Source: Dichloromethanomonas sp964477085
GTDB taxonomy: Bacteria > Bacillota > Desulfitobacteriia > Desulfitobacteriales > Syntrophobotulaceae
Direction: 5' to 3'
Assembly (NCBI GenBank): GCA_964477085.1
Contig: CAYZDF010000110.1
Span: forward strand, 1 to 6,941
Length of the DNA: 6,941 bases
The position numbers and the translations under genes were made by a program. The notes beneath the pieces were generated by a model. The model had not been told where the DNA came from. It made no database searches and was given only the letters and a program-made list of their open reading frames with translations. Positions 1-4,465 of the stretch are shown piece by piece (position 1 is the stretch's first letter; each line of letters begins with the position of its first letter).

Positions 1-59
1 GATAGAGCATCTGCCTTCTAAGCAGGTTGTCGGGAGTTCGAATCTCTCCAGGCGCACCA
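1..59 (+). tRNA. tRNA-Arg (anticodon UCU), 5' end cut off by the window edge
   Basis: The window opens inside the D-arm. The anticodon stem TCTGC/GCAGG (10-14 with 22-26) closes a 7-base loop CTTCTAA whose central triplet TCT reads AGA codons. The T-arm GGGAG-TTCGAAT-CTCTC follows, then the 3' acceptor strand CAGGCGC, discriminator A and an encoded CCA at 57-59. Roughly the first 17 bases (5' acceptor strand and part of the D-arm) lie outside the window. It sits 5 bases before tRNA-His, so the two are surely part of one tRNA transcript. Confidence 0.95.
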
Positions 60-64
60 TACAT

Positions 65-141
65 GGTGGATGTGGCGAAGTGGTTAACGCACCGGATTGT
101 GGCTCCGGCACTCGAGGGTTCAAGTCCCTTCATCCACCCCA
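65..141 (+). tRNA. tRNA-His (anticodon GUG), complete
   Basis: The acceptor strands GTGGATG (66-72) and CATCCAC (131-137) pair perfectly. The extra 5' G (G-1, position 65) faces C73 at 138, which is the identity signature of tRNA-His. The anticodon stem CCGGA/TCCGG closes the loop TTGTGGC with anticodon GTG. The T-arm is GAGGG-TTCAAGT-CCCTT. CCA is encoded at 139-141. It is the last gene of the tRNA cluster; a terminator follows 23 bases later. Confidence 0.97.
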
Positions 142-164
142 AATAATTACCTTGATTGACATAG

Positions 165-197
165 CTTCTTTAGCAGCAAGCATAAAGAAGTTTTTTT
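165..197 (+). terminator. Rho-independent terminator of the tRNA cluster
   Basis: CTTCTTTA (165-172) pairs perfectly with TAAAGAAG (183-190), and the stem can be extended by G173-C181 and C174-G180 with one bulged base. Seven T's (191-197) follow at once. It lies 23 bases after tRNA-His and isolates the tRNA operon from the regulator gene downstream. Confidence 0.85.
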
Positions 198-201
198 AAT
201 T

Positions 202-249
202 TTAGTTAAATTTGTAACTCGTGTTGATTTTTACATGAATTTTAACTAA
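202..249. promoter_or_regulatory. 9-bp inverted repeat upstream of the IclR-family gene, possible operator
   Basis: TTAGTTAAA (202-210) and TTTAACTAA (241-249) are exact inverted copies, 39 bp apart start to start. They end 24 bases before the -35 box of the regulator's promoter. IclR-family proteins often bind near their own promoters, so autoregulation is possible. The arms are AT-only apart from one base, so chance is a real alternative. Confidence 0.3.
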
Positions 250-273
250 GATTTGTATATTCACTAATTTTTA

Positions 274-302
274 TTGACTTACAATTTAATGTTAGGCATA
301 CT
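274..302 (+). promoter_or_regulatory. Sigma-A-type promoter of the IclR-family gene
   Basis: -35 TTGACT (274-279, 5/6 of consensus), a 17-base spacer, and -10 CATACT (297-302, 4/6). Transcription would begin near 309. That would remove or expose the GAGG at 307-310 at the extreme 5' end, and so favours translation from the GTG at 337 rather than the ATG at 322. Confidence 0.6.
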
Positions 303-336
303 AATTGAGGAAGATTCATGAATGGAGGGCCTGAAC

Positions 337-1113
337 GTGACAGAGAGATATGTTCAGACCTTGGAGAGGGCGTTAGATATCCTGGAAGTACTTGCTCGCT
401 CTGAGGAGTCTTTAGGCGTTACAGAGATTGGTAATAGAATAGGGCTGCATAAAAGTACCGTCCACAGGATACTCCAGACGCTTTGTTATCGAGGATATGT
501 GGAAAAGGAAAAAGACAGGGAGCGATATCGCTTAGGGATCAAGATTGTTGAACTTGGTATCCGTTTCTTTAATGATTTGGAGATTCGTAAAGTTGCTGCC
601 AATATCATGAGTCTTCTGGCCAAATCCTTTGATGAAGTGGTCCATCTGGTGTTACATGACGACGGTGAAGTTGTTTATATAGACAAGAGAGAAAGTTCTC
701 AGTTGGTCAGCATGCATTCTAAAGTAGGACGAAGAGCCCCTATGCATTGTACAGCAGTAGGGAAAGCGATCCTCTCCACGCTGCCTGAAGAAGAAGTCAG
801 ACATATCATTAAAACAAAAGGGATGCCTGGATTTACCCATAAGACTATTACCGATCCAGACTGTCTGATGGAACAACTGCGTGAGATTAAGAGATTGGGG
901 TATGCTCTGGAAGCAGAAGAGAATGAGGTTGGTATTCTCTGTCTGGGAACACCCATCTTCGATTATTCAGGAAGAGCGATTGCAGCTATCAGTGTTTCCG
1001 GTCCGATTAACCGTATGAAGGAAAAGGGAACGGAAGGAATCGGTGAAGAAATAAAAAGAGCCGGTCTGGATATATCCGCTAAATTAGGATATTCATATTA
1101 CAAGCATAGCTAA
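337..1113 (+). CDS. IclR-family transcriptional regulator
   Basis: A transcription factor of 258 residues with the two-part IclR layout. The N-terminal winged helix-turn-helix covers about residues 6-75: it opens with VQTLERALDILEVL, the recognition helix area is LHKSTVHRILQTL, and the wing is YVEKEKDRERYRLG. The C-terminal effector-binding domain covers about 90-250 and carries the family signature GRRAPMHCTAVGKAILS. The family binds small organic-acid or aromatic effectors and usually controls a nearby catabolic operon; here the transketolase/HIBADH/GlcF genes are the obvious targets (inference). Start choice: GTG at 337 has GGAGGG (324-329) 7 bases upstream and leaves the short N-terminus usual for the family. 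An in-frame ATG at 322 would add five residues but has only GAGG at 307-310, probably at the transcript's very end. The family assignment is secure; the effector is unknown. Confidence 0.95.
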   Translation: MTERYVQTLERALDILEVLARSEESLGVTEIGNRIGLHKSTVHRILQTLCYRGYVEKEKDRERYRLGIKIVELGIRFFNDLEIRKVAANIMSLLAKSFDEVVHLVLHDDGEVVYIDKRESSQLVSMHSKVGRRAPMHCTAVGKAILSTLPEEEVRHIIKTKGMPGFTHKTITDPDCLMEQLREIKRLGYALEAEENEVGILCLGTPIFDYSGRAIAAISVSGPINRMKEKGTEGIGEEIKRAGLDISAKLGYSYYKHS

Positions 1114-1131
1114 TTTTTTCAAAAATCATAC

Positions 1132-1160
1132 TTGACGGGGAATAAAAATAGGTTCATAAT
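1132..1160 (+). promoter_or_regulatory. Strong sigma-A-type promoter after the regulator gene
   Basis: -35 TTGACG (1132-1137, 5/6), an exact 17-base spacer, and -10 CATAAT (1155-1160, 5/6). It begins 18 bases after the IclR stop codon, and transcription would start near 1167. It drives the unrecognised gene at 1369 through a leader of about 200 nt. A TTCATA sequence (1154-1159) overlaps the -10 box; the same hexamer recurs in palindromes upstream of the HIBADH and glcF genes. Confidence 0.65.
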
Positions 1161-1187
1161 ATTAATTAATCTAATAAATGAAACGAC

Positions 1188-1204
1188 GTTTTACATAGTA
1201 AAAC
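1188..1204. promoter_or_regulatory. 17-bp perfect palindrome in the leader, operator candidate
   Basis: GTTTTACATAGTAAAAC is made of 7-bp perfect arms around ATA. It lies about 20-40 bases downstream of the predicted start of transcription from the 1132-1160 promoter, where a bound repressor would block elongation. It is directly preceded by the near-palindrome AAACGACGTTT (1181-1191). The adjacent IclR-family protein is the simplest candidate binder, but other regulators are possible. Confidence 0.4.
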
Positions 1205-1352
1205 AAATGAAATGTGGTTATGGATGAATCTTTTTAGATTTTTTGCATATTATATCTAAGGATGAAACTATAACCAAACGTAATGGAAATTCGAAAAATT
1301 TCTCTTTTTTTTAGAAAAAGATGAAACACTGTATCAAGGAGTAAAACGCAAC
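1205..1352 (+). other. Rest of a long 5' leader, with weak hairpins
   Basis: This stretch of the predicted leader is AT-rich. It contains TTAGAT (1234-1239) pairing with ATCTAA (1254-1259). It also contains GAAATT (1286-1291) pairing with AATTTC (1297-1302), followed by TC and eight T's (1305-1312). The latter resembles a weak intrinsic terminator or attenuator just before the ribosome binding site of the next gene. The stems hold only one or two G-C pairs, so an attenuation role is tentative. I recognise no known riboswitch class here. Confidence 0.3.
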
Positions 1353-1368
1353 GGAGGTGAAAACACAA

Positions 1369-1931
1369 ATGATGAGAATTGCTTCTTTGACTTATAATGA
1401 GGCCAGAGATTGCATTGGATGCGGTATCAGAGATGAAAAGCAAGTTTCTACCTATATCCTGTCATTTCAGATAGCTAATGAATTACTCAAGCATTATAAG
1501 GGCGAATGGAAGATTGCAACTCATGAGATCGTGCTTAATCTTGAGGGACTAAATTATCCCTTGATGATCGAACTCACTTCTGGGGCGATTAACTACGGAA
1601 CGCTTACCACTCGTTTCTATCATCGCTATTCTCCAGAAAAAGGTGTTGTTGGTCTAGTTAATGATCTTTGTTCAGATCTTGCTATTCCGATGGGAAAGAC
1701 CATGAAAGGCACCGGTTTCTTGTTTAATGTTTTAGTTAAGCTGGTTGAAATTTTTCATGCGCGCTGTGATCTGCGTATTCTTCCCGGTAAAGCAGAGGGA
1801 GAATGGGAAATCCGCCTCAACGGAGAGGGTCCTTCCGGTTGGGTCAGTGAAGATATGATTGCCGAGAACCGTTTTGGTGAGAAGATCGATATCTCCCAGT
1901 GGAAAAACCTAAGACCTGAAAAAGCTGCAAC
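1369..1931 (+). CDS. Unrecognised protein, truncated by the assembly gap
   Basis: The open frame gives 188 residues up to the gap at 1932; its C-terminus is missing. ATG at 1369 is preceded by GGAGGTGA (1353-1360) at 8 bases, an ideal spacing. The in-frame GTG at 1357 lies inside that ribosome binding site and is not the start. A second ATG at 1372 is possible. I do not recognise the family. The sequence looks soluble: no signal peptide, no clear membrane helix. It has a CIGC pair near the N-terminus (Cys15 and Cys18), isolated later cysteines (in LCSD and ARCD), and mixed alpha/beta character. There is no helix-turn-helix, Walker motif or full iron-sulfur set. It is transcribed from its own promoter just after the IclR gene, so it may be a direct target of that regulator. 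Any apparent reading across the N's is meaningless. Confidence 0.75.
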
Positions 1932-1941
1932 NNNNNNNNNN
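1932..1941. other. Assembly gap (10 N)
   Basis: Ten N's mark a scaffold join of unknown true length. The gene to the left loses its 3' end here, and a possible minus-strand frame to the right loses its 3' part. Such joins often form at repeats or mobile elements, so the left and right flanks should not be assumed adjacent in the genome. Confidence 0.99.
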
Positions 1942-2020
1942 CTATATCTTCGGTTTTAACCGCTTCTGCAAGAATTTTCAGTGCCCAATGAAATAGAAGC
2001 TTTGCTTTCTTTTTGCTCAT
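1942..2020 (-). CDS. Possible minus-strand gene start running into the gap (tentative)
   Basis: Reading the minus strand from an ATG at 2020-2018 gives MSKKKAKLLFHWALKILAEA and six more residues (VKTEDI) before the gap. That is 26 codons with an amphipathic, charged, protein-like composition and many G-starting codons near the end. Against it: no ribosome binding site precedes the ATG, only 79 bases are visible, and the same frame is open without a start codon back to 2086. It could be the start of a real gene, a fragment of a mobile-element gene, or chance. I cannot assign a family. Confidence 0.25.
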
Positions 2021-2023
2021 TAT

Positions 2024-2040
2024 GTGAAACGCTGTTGCAC
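2024..2040. promoter_or_regulatory. Imperfect 17-bp palindrome, weak operator candidate
   Basis: GTGAAACGCTGTTGCAC pairs at 6 of 8 positions around its centre, plus one G-T pair. A second GAAAC follows at 2046-2050. It resembles the AAACG half-site in the leader at 1181-1191. No gene with a clear start lies immediately next to it, so its role is uncertain. Confidence 0.2.
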
Positions 2041-2056
2041 ATGACGAAACACAATC

Positions 2057-2174
2057 AAAAAAAGGGATCCCAAATAATTCCTGCTGCTATATAGAGAGAT
2101 AATAGAGGGGTTAGTAATTTTGAGGAGATAAAGAAAGATTACTAAGCAGCATGGAACTTATAAATTGGGTCCCT
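2057..2174 (-). ncRNA. Candidate structured small RNA (or MITE-like hairpin element)
   Basis: The segment folds into one long rod. Coordinates are on the + strand. The closing stem pairs GGGA (2064-2067) and CCCAA (2069-2073) with TTGGG (2165-2169) and TCCC (2170-2173), with T2068 bulged. The middle stem pairs TTCCTGCTGC (2078-2087) with 2146-2156, with one bulged base. The upper stem pairs TTAGTAAT (2111-2118) perfectly with ATTACTAA (2138-2145). A 23-nt segment (2088-2110) is unpaired on one side only, and the apical loop has 19 nt. On the minus strand an extended -10 promoter ends just before the foot of the stem, and TTTTTTT (2063-2057) follows the other foot. That is the layout of a self-contained RNA gene of about 118 nt. 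Both minus-strand loops are C-rich (CCCCUC and CUCCUC), as in many Gram-positive regulatory RNAs. It does not match 6S, SRP, T-box or any riboswitch consensus I know. A MITE is the main alternative. Confidence 0.5.
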
Positions 2175-2180
2175 CTTTTC

Positions 2181-2209
2181 ATTATATCATTCATGGTTAT
2201 TTCCGTAAA
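2181..2209 (-). promoter_or_regulatory. Minus-strand extended -10 promoter for the structured RNA
   Basis: On the minus strand, TGATATAAT gives a perfect TATAAT (2186-2181) with the TGn extension. TTTACG (2209-2204, 4/6) lies exactly 17 bases upstream. The predicted start, near 2174, coincides with the first bases of the GGGACCC closing stem of the candidate RNA. Confidence 0.55.
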
Positions 2210-2223
2210 TACACCATGATTTT
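2191..2223 (+). terminator. 12-bp hairpin followed by T's: + strand terminator, or operator over the minus promoter
   Basis: TCATGGT (2191-2197) pairs with ACCATGA (2213-2219), and TATTT (2198-2202) pairs with AAATA (2207-2211), around a CCGT loop with one bulged C. TTTT then TGTT-rich sequence follows, so it could end + strand transcription coming from the gap side. Its centre (about 2205) also falls on the -35 box of the minus-strand promoter, so a protein-binding role is equally possible. Confidence 0.5.
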
Positions 2224-2367
2224 GTTGTGTTTTAATATAAGAGGAAAAACAGAGCAAAATATGACGCATATTGGTGTCTTAATATTTTGACTATTTATAT
2301 TTGAACTAGAAATTTTGTTTTAAATAAAGTAAGATTTATTTAGCTAAATGTGAGGGGGTAAAAATTC
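2224..2367 (+). promoter_or_regulatory. Upstream region of the transketolase genes: ambiguous promoter and two palindromes
   Basis: No promoter is clear-cut. TTGACT (2287-2292) is a good -35, but only weak -10 candidates follow at 16-17 bases. TATATT (2296-2301) is a good -10 but has only TTGGTG 19 bases upstream. Two palindromes could serve regulators: AATATGACGCATATT (2258-2272, 6-bp arms) and the perfect 12-mer ATTTAGCTAAAT (2338-2349), which touches the ribosome binding site GAGGGGG (2352-2358). The latter could hide or expose translation initiation. Confidence 0.4.
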
Positions 2368-3195
2368 ATGTCACAGAGTATGGAGCAAGCACTGCAGGAA
2401 GCCAAAGCAGTTGCCAAAAACATGCGTAAGAACATCCTAATGATGACTCACCGTGCCAAAGGAGGTCACCCTGGCGGTTGTCTGTCAGCTACCGATATCC
2501 TCGCTGTCTTGTACACGTGCTTCATGAGGGTCGATCCTAAGAATCCTGACTGGTCCGGCAGAGACTATTTCTTTTTATCCAAGGGTCATGCTGTTCCGGC
2601 CCAATATGCTGTACTTATCGAAAAGGGTTTCCTGTCTCGAGATGAGATCAAAGATTTCAGAGAAATCGAAGGAAGGCTCCCCGCTTATCCCAGTTGTGAG
2701 GCAACACCAGGTATAGATATGTCGTCCGGATCTTTAGGCCAAGGACTTTCCGTTGCAAATGGTACTGCTCTGGCAGCTAAGATAAATGGAACAGATCAAA
2801 GAGCATACGTCATGCTTGGTGATGGGGAACTGCATGAAGGACAAGTCTGGGAAGCAATGCTTACTGCGGCACATTTTAAATTGAATAATGTTTGTGCCAT
2901 TGTGGATTATAATAAACTTCAGCTTGATGGTGCTCTTGATGAGGTCAAGTCTTTGGGAGATCTGAGAGCAAAATGGGATGCATTTGGATGGCATACCATT
3001 GAAATTGACGGTCACGACTACGAGCAGATTTACAAGGCTTTTGCAGAAGCGATAGCTCATAAGGAAGGCCCGACTGTTCTTATCGCCCATACCATTAAAG
3101 GTAAAGGTGTTTCCTTCATGGAAGATGAAGTAGGCTGGCACTGTGCTTCACCCAGTGATGAACAATTAGAAATTGCCTTGAAGGAGTTGAGCTGA
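2368..3195 (+). CDS. Transketolase, N-terminal (thiamine-diphosphate binding) subunit
   Basis: 275 residues, the usual length for the first half of a split transketolase, which transfers a two-carbon ketol unit between sugars using thiamine diphosphate and Mg. Visible motifs: GGHPGG (His34), SKGHAVPA (His74), GSLGQGLS (121-128), and the cofactor/Mg motif GDGELHEG (151-158) with Asn182 (DYNK). The C-terminal TIKGKGVSFME and VGWH segments are typical. Odd: the loop normally reading GHP, whose His (about 100 in E. coli TktA) holds the donor's C1 hydroxyl, reads LPAYPS here, so the His is Tyr107. The usual WHG near the end is WHC. The cofactor half therefore looks intact while donor recognition looks changed. 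ATG at 2368 has GAGGGGG 9 bases upstream. The C-terminal subunit follows after 2 bases, so the two are co-translated. Confidence 0.95.
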   Translation: MSQSMEQALQEAKAVAKNMRKNILMMTHRAKGGHPGGCLSATDILAVLYTCFMRVDPKNPDWSGRDYFFLSKGHAVPAQYAVLIEKGFLSRDEIKDFREIEGRLPAYPSCEATPGIDMSSGSLGQGLSVANGTALAAKINGTDQRAYVMLGDGELHEGQVWEAMLTAAHFKLNNVCAIVDYNKLQLDGALDEVKSLGDLRAKWDAFGWHTIEIDGHDYEQIYKAFAEAIAHKEGPTVLIAHTIKGKGVSFMEDEVGWHCASPSDEQLEIALKELS

Positions 3196-3197
3196 AG

Positions 3198-4130
3198 ATG
3201 ATGATCGCACCACGCGACGCTTATGGGAAAGCCCTGGTCGAACTGGGCAAAGGAAACAATGATGTCATCGTTCTCGATGCCGATGTTGCCAAAGCATCGA
3301 TGACCATCTTATTTAAAGAAGCTTTTCCCGATCGATTTTTTGATATCGGGATATCGGAATCTGATATTATTGGGACAGGAGCAGGACTTGCTGTTGCAGG
3401 TAAAATTCCTTTTGTAAATGCTTATGCTAACTTCCTTTTGGGAAATGGCTGGGATCAGATCCGCATTTCGGTCTGTTATGCTAATAAGAATGTGAAAATC
3501 ATCGGTCATAATGTTGGTGCTTCTTCCGGTAAAGATGGCCCTACACATCTGCCTTTGGAAGATATCGCCCTCACACGGGCTTTTCCAGGTATGACCGTGA
3601 TTGAGCCCGTAGATGGGATTGAAGTCAAAAAAGCAGTCAAAGCTTTAGCTGAGCATGTTGGGCCGGCTTATATGCGTGTTGGCAGACTTCCTATCCCCGT
3701 TGTCACCAAAGAAGAGGATGATTTCGTTATTGGTAAAGCCAATACGCTGCGCCAGGGAAGTGATGTTACCATCATCGCCTGCGGAGTGATGGTTTCCAAA
3801 GCATTGGTCGCTGCTGAAGCCCTGGCGAAGGAAGGAATCGAAGTTGAAGTCATCAATATGCATACCATCAAACCTTTGGATCAGGAAGCTATCCTTCAAT
3901 CTGCCAGTAAGACGGGAGCAGTTGTTACAGCGGAAGAGCACACCGTCATCGGAGGTTTAGGTGGGGCTGTTGCTGAATTATTGGCTTGTACGAAGCCAGT
4001 GCCTATGAGAATAGTAGGTTCACCGGATCGTTTCGGTGTCTGTGGAACTTATGATGAGATCCATCAAATTCTGGGTTTAACATCTGAAAAAATTCAGGAA
4101 GCCGTCAAAAGTGTTATTAAACAAAAATAA
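3198..4130 (+). CDS. Transketolase, C-terminal (pyrimidine-binding) subunit
   Basis: 310 residues: a pyrimidine-binding domain (about 1-170) and a C-terminal Rossmann-like domain (about 185-305). It completes the enzyme with the upstream subunit. The catalytic Glu that activates thiamine is Glu54 in GISESDIIG, where family members usually read EQN or EHN; Glu is kept, the next residues differ. The residue stacking on the aminopyrimidine, usually Phe, is Tyr76 (NAYANF). The Asp/His pair of DGPTH is kept, but the next residue is Leu instead of the usual Gln. Arg6 and Ser34 fit the substrate-phosphate positions, and an Arg is kept in AYMRVGR. ATG at 3198 lies 2 bases after the previous stop and uses AAGGAG (3181-3186) inside that gene, so translation is coupled; ATG 3201 is less likely. 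Subunits of other thiamine enzymes (dehydrogenase E1-beta, DXP synthase) are less likely given the adjoining N half. Confidence 0.94.
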   Translation: MMIAPRDAYGKALVELGKGNNDVIVLDADVAKASMTILFKEAFPDRFFDIGISESDIIGTGAGLAVAGKIPFVNAYANFLLGNGWDQIRISVCYANKNVKIIGHNVGASSGKDGPTHLPLEDIALTRAFPGMTVIEPVDGIEVKKAVKALAEHVGPAYMRVGRLPIPVVTKEEDDFVIGKANTLRQGSDVTIIACGVMVSKALVAAEALAKEGIEVEVINMHTIKPLDQEAILQSASKTGAVVTAEEHTVIGGLGGAVAELLACTKPVPMRIVGSPDRFGVCGTYDEIHQILGLTSEKIQEAVKSVIKQK

Positions 4131-4185
4131 TTCTCAATATAAATATTTCGACGTAATAAAGAAATAAATTGGGCCATCTTAACTC

Positions 4186-4224
4186 TTGCAATTTATACTA
4201 TTTAATAATATATTTAAATTGCAA
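4186..4224 (+). promoter_or_regulatory. Candidate promoter enclosed by a perfect 10-bp inverted repeat
   Basis: TTGCAA (4186-4191, 4/6), a 17-base spacer, and TATATT (4209-4214, 5/6). The -35 lies inside the left arm TTGCAATTTA (4186-4195), and the right arm TAAATTGCAA (4215-4224) starts just after the -10. A third partial copy, TGCAATTA, follows at 4226-4233. An inverted repeat framing the core promoter is a typical repressor arrangement. Transcription from here would leave a leader of about 240 nt before the HIBADH-family gene. Confidence 0.4.
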
Positions 4225-4250
4225 ATGCAATTATTTCTTTAAATAGCTTT

Positions 4251-4267
4251 TATGAAGAATGTTCATA
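4251..4267. promoter_or_regulatory. 17-bp perfect palindrome, operator candidate
   Basis: TATGAAGAATGTTCATA has 6-bp perfect arms around 5 bases, the common geometry for dimeric regulators. The same half-site, TTCATA/TATGAA, occurs at the -10 box at 1154-1159 and, as an inverted pair, upstream of glcF at 5419-5424 and 5441-5446. It may be a shared operator of this gene set. Confidence 0.35.
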
Positions 4268-4465
4268 GTATCATTAAAATTAGTGGCATTTCGATACGTC
4301 AAAAAATAAAAAATTTGCTATATACCATACTGAAATCACGTCTAATCTAATAGAATAGATATGGACAGACTTCTTATACAAATAAGCCAGTCGAAATTGT
4401 ATCTTCTGAAATATCTGCGATTCGGTTACTAACCAATGTAGAATTTCAACAATGGGGATGATGAA
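4268..4465 (+). other. Rest of the spacer before the HIBADH-family gene
   Basis: No gene is visible in this part of the 335-base spacer, and no clear terminator follows the transketolase genes at 4131-4185. It holds small inverted repeats: ATCTA/TAGAT (4345-4349 with 4356-4360), CTTAT/ATAAG (4373-4377 with 4382-4386), and the 11-bp palindrome GGTTACTAACC (4424-4434), which lies 20 bases before the ribosome binding site GGGGA (4454-4458). All could be leader structure or protein sites; none fits a known riboswitch. Confidence 0.3.

Noticed and set aside
1..321. Prophage or genomic-island attachment site at the tRNA genes
   Set aside because: No integrase, no direct repeat of a tRNA 3' end downstream, and ordinary chromosomal-looking genes follow.
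1234..1443. Minus-strand open frame over the leader and start of the unknown gene
   Set aside because: No ribosome binding site, low-complexity composition, and overlap with a well-supported gene start and leader.
1932..1959. Continuation of the 1369 gene through the N's to a stop at 1957-1959
   Set aside because: The frame across an unsized gap is arbitrary; the visible gene ends at the gap.
1960..2089. A minus-strand frame open from 2086 to the gap, giving QQELFGIPFF... before the MSKKK methionine
   Set aside because: It has no start codon before 2020 and runs straight through the T-run and closing stem of the structured element. It begins just after a stop codon, so only the part from the ATG at 2020 is kept, at low confidence.
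2064..2173. T-box, S-box, 6S RNA or SRP RNA
   Set aside because: None of the conserved sequences I know for these (T-box AGGGTGG, SAM-I core, SRP GGAA tetraloop region, 6S central bubble and length) is present.
2734..3141. Minus-strand open frame of 135 codons inside the transketolase N gene
   Set aside because: It is the antisense shadow of a strongly conserved coding sequence, with no family resemblance of its own.
4171..4190. Sigma-54 promoter (GG...GC) before the HIBADH-family gene
   Set aside because: The GG and GC elements are 15 bases apart instead of 10.
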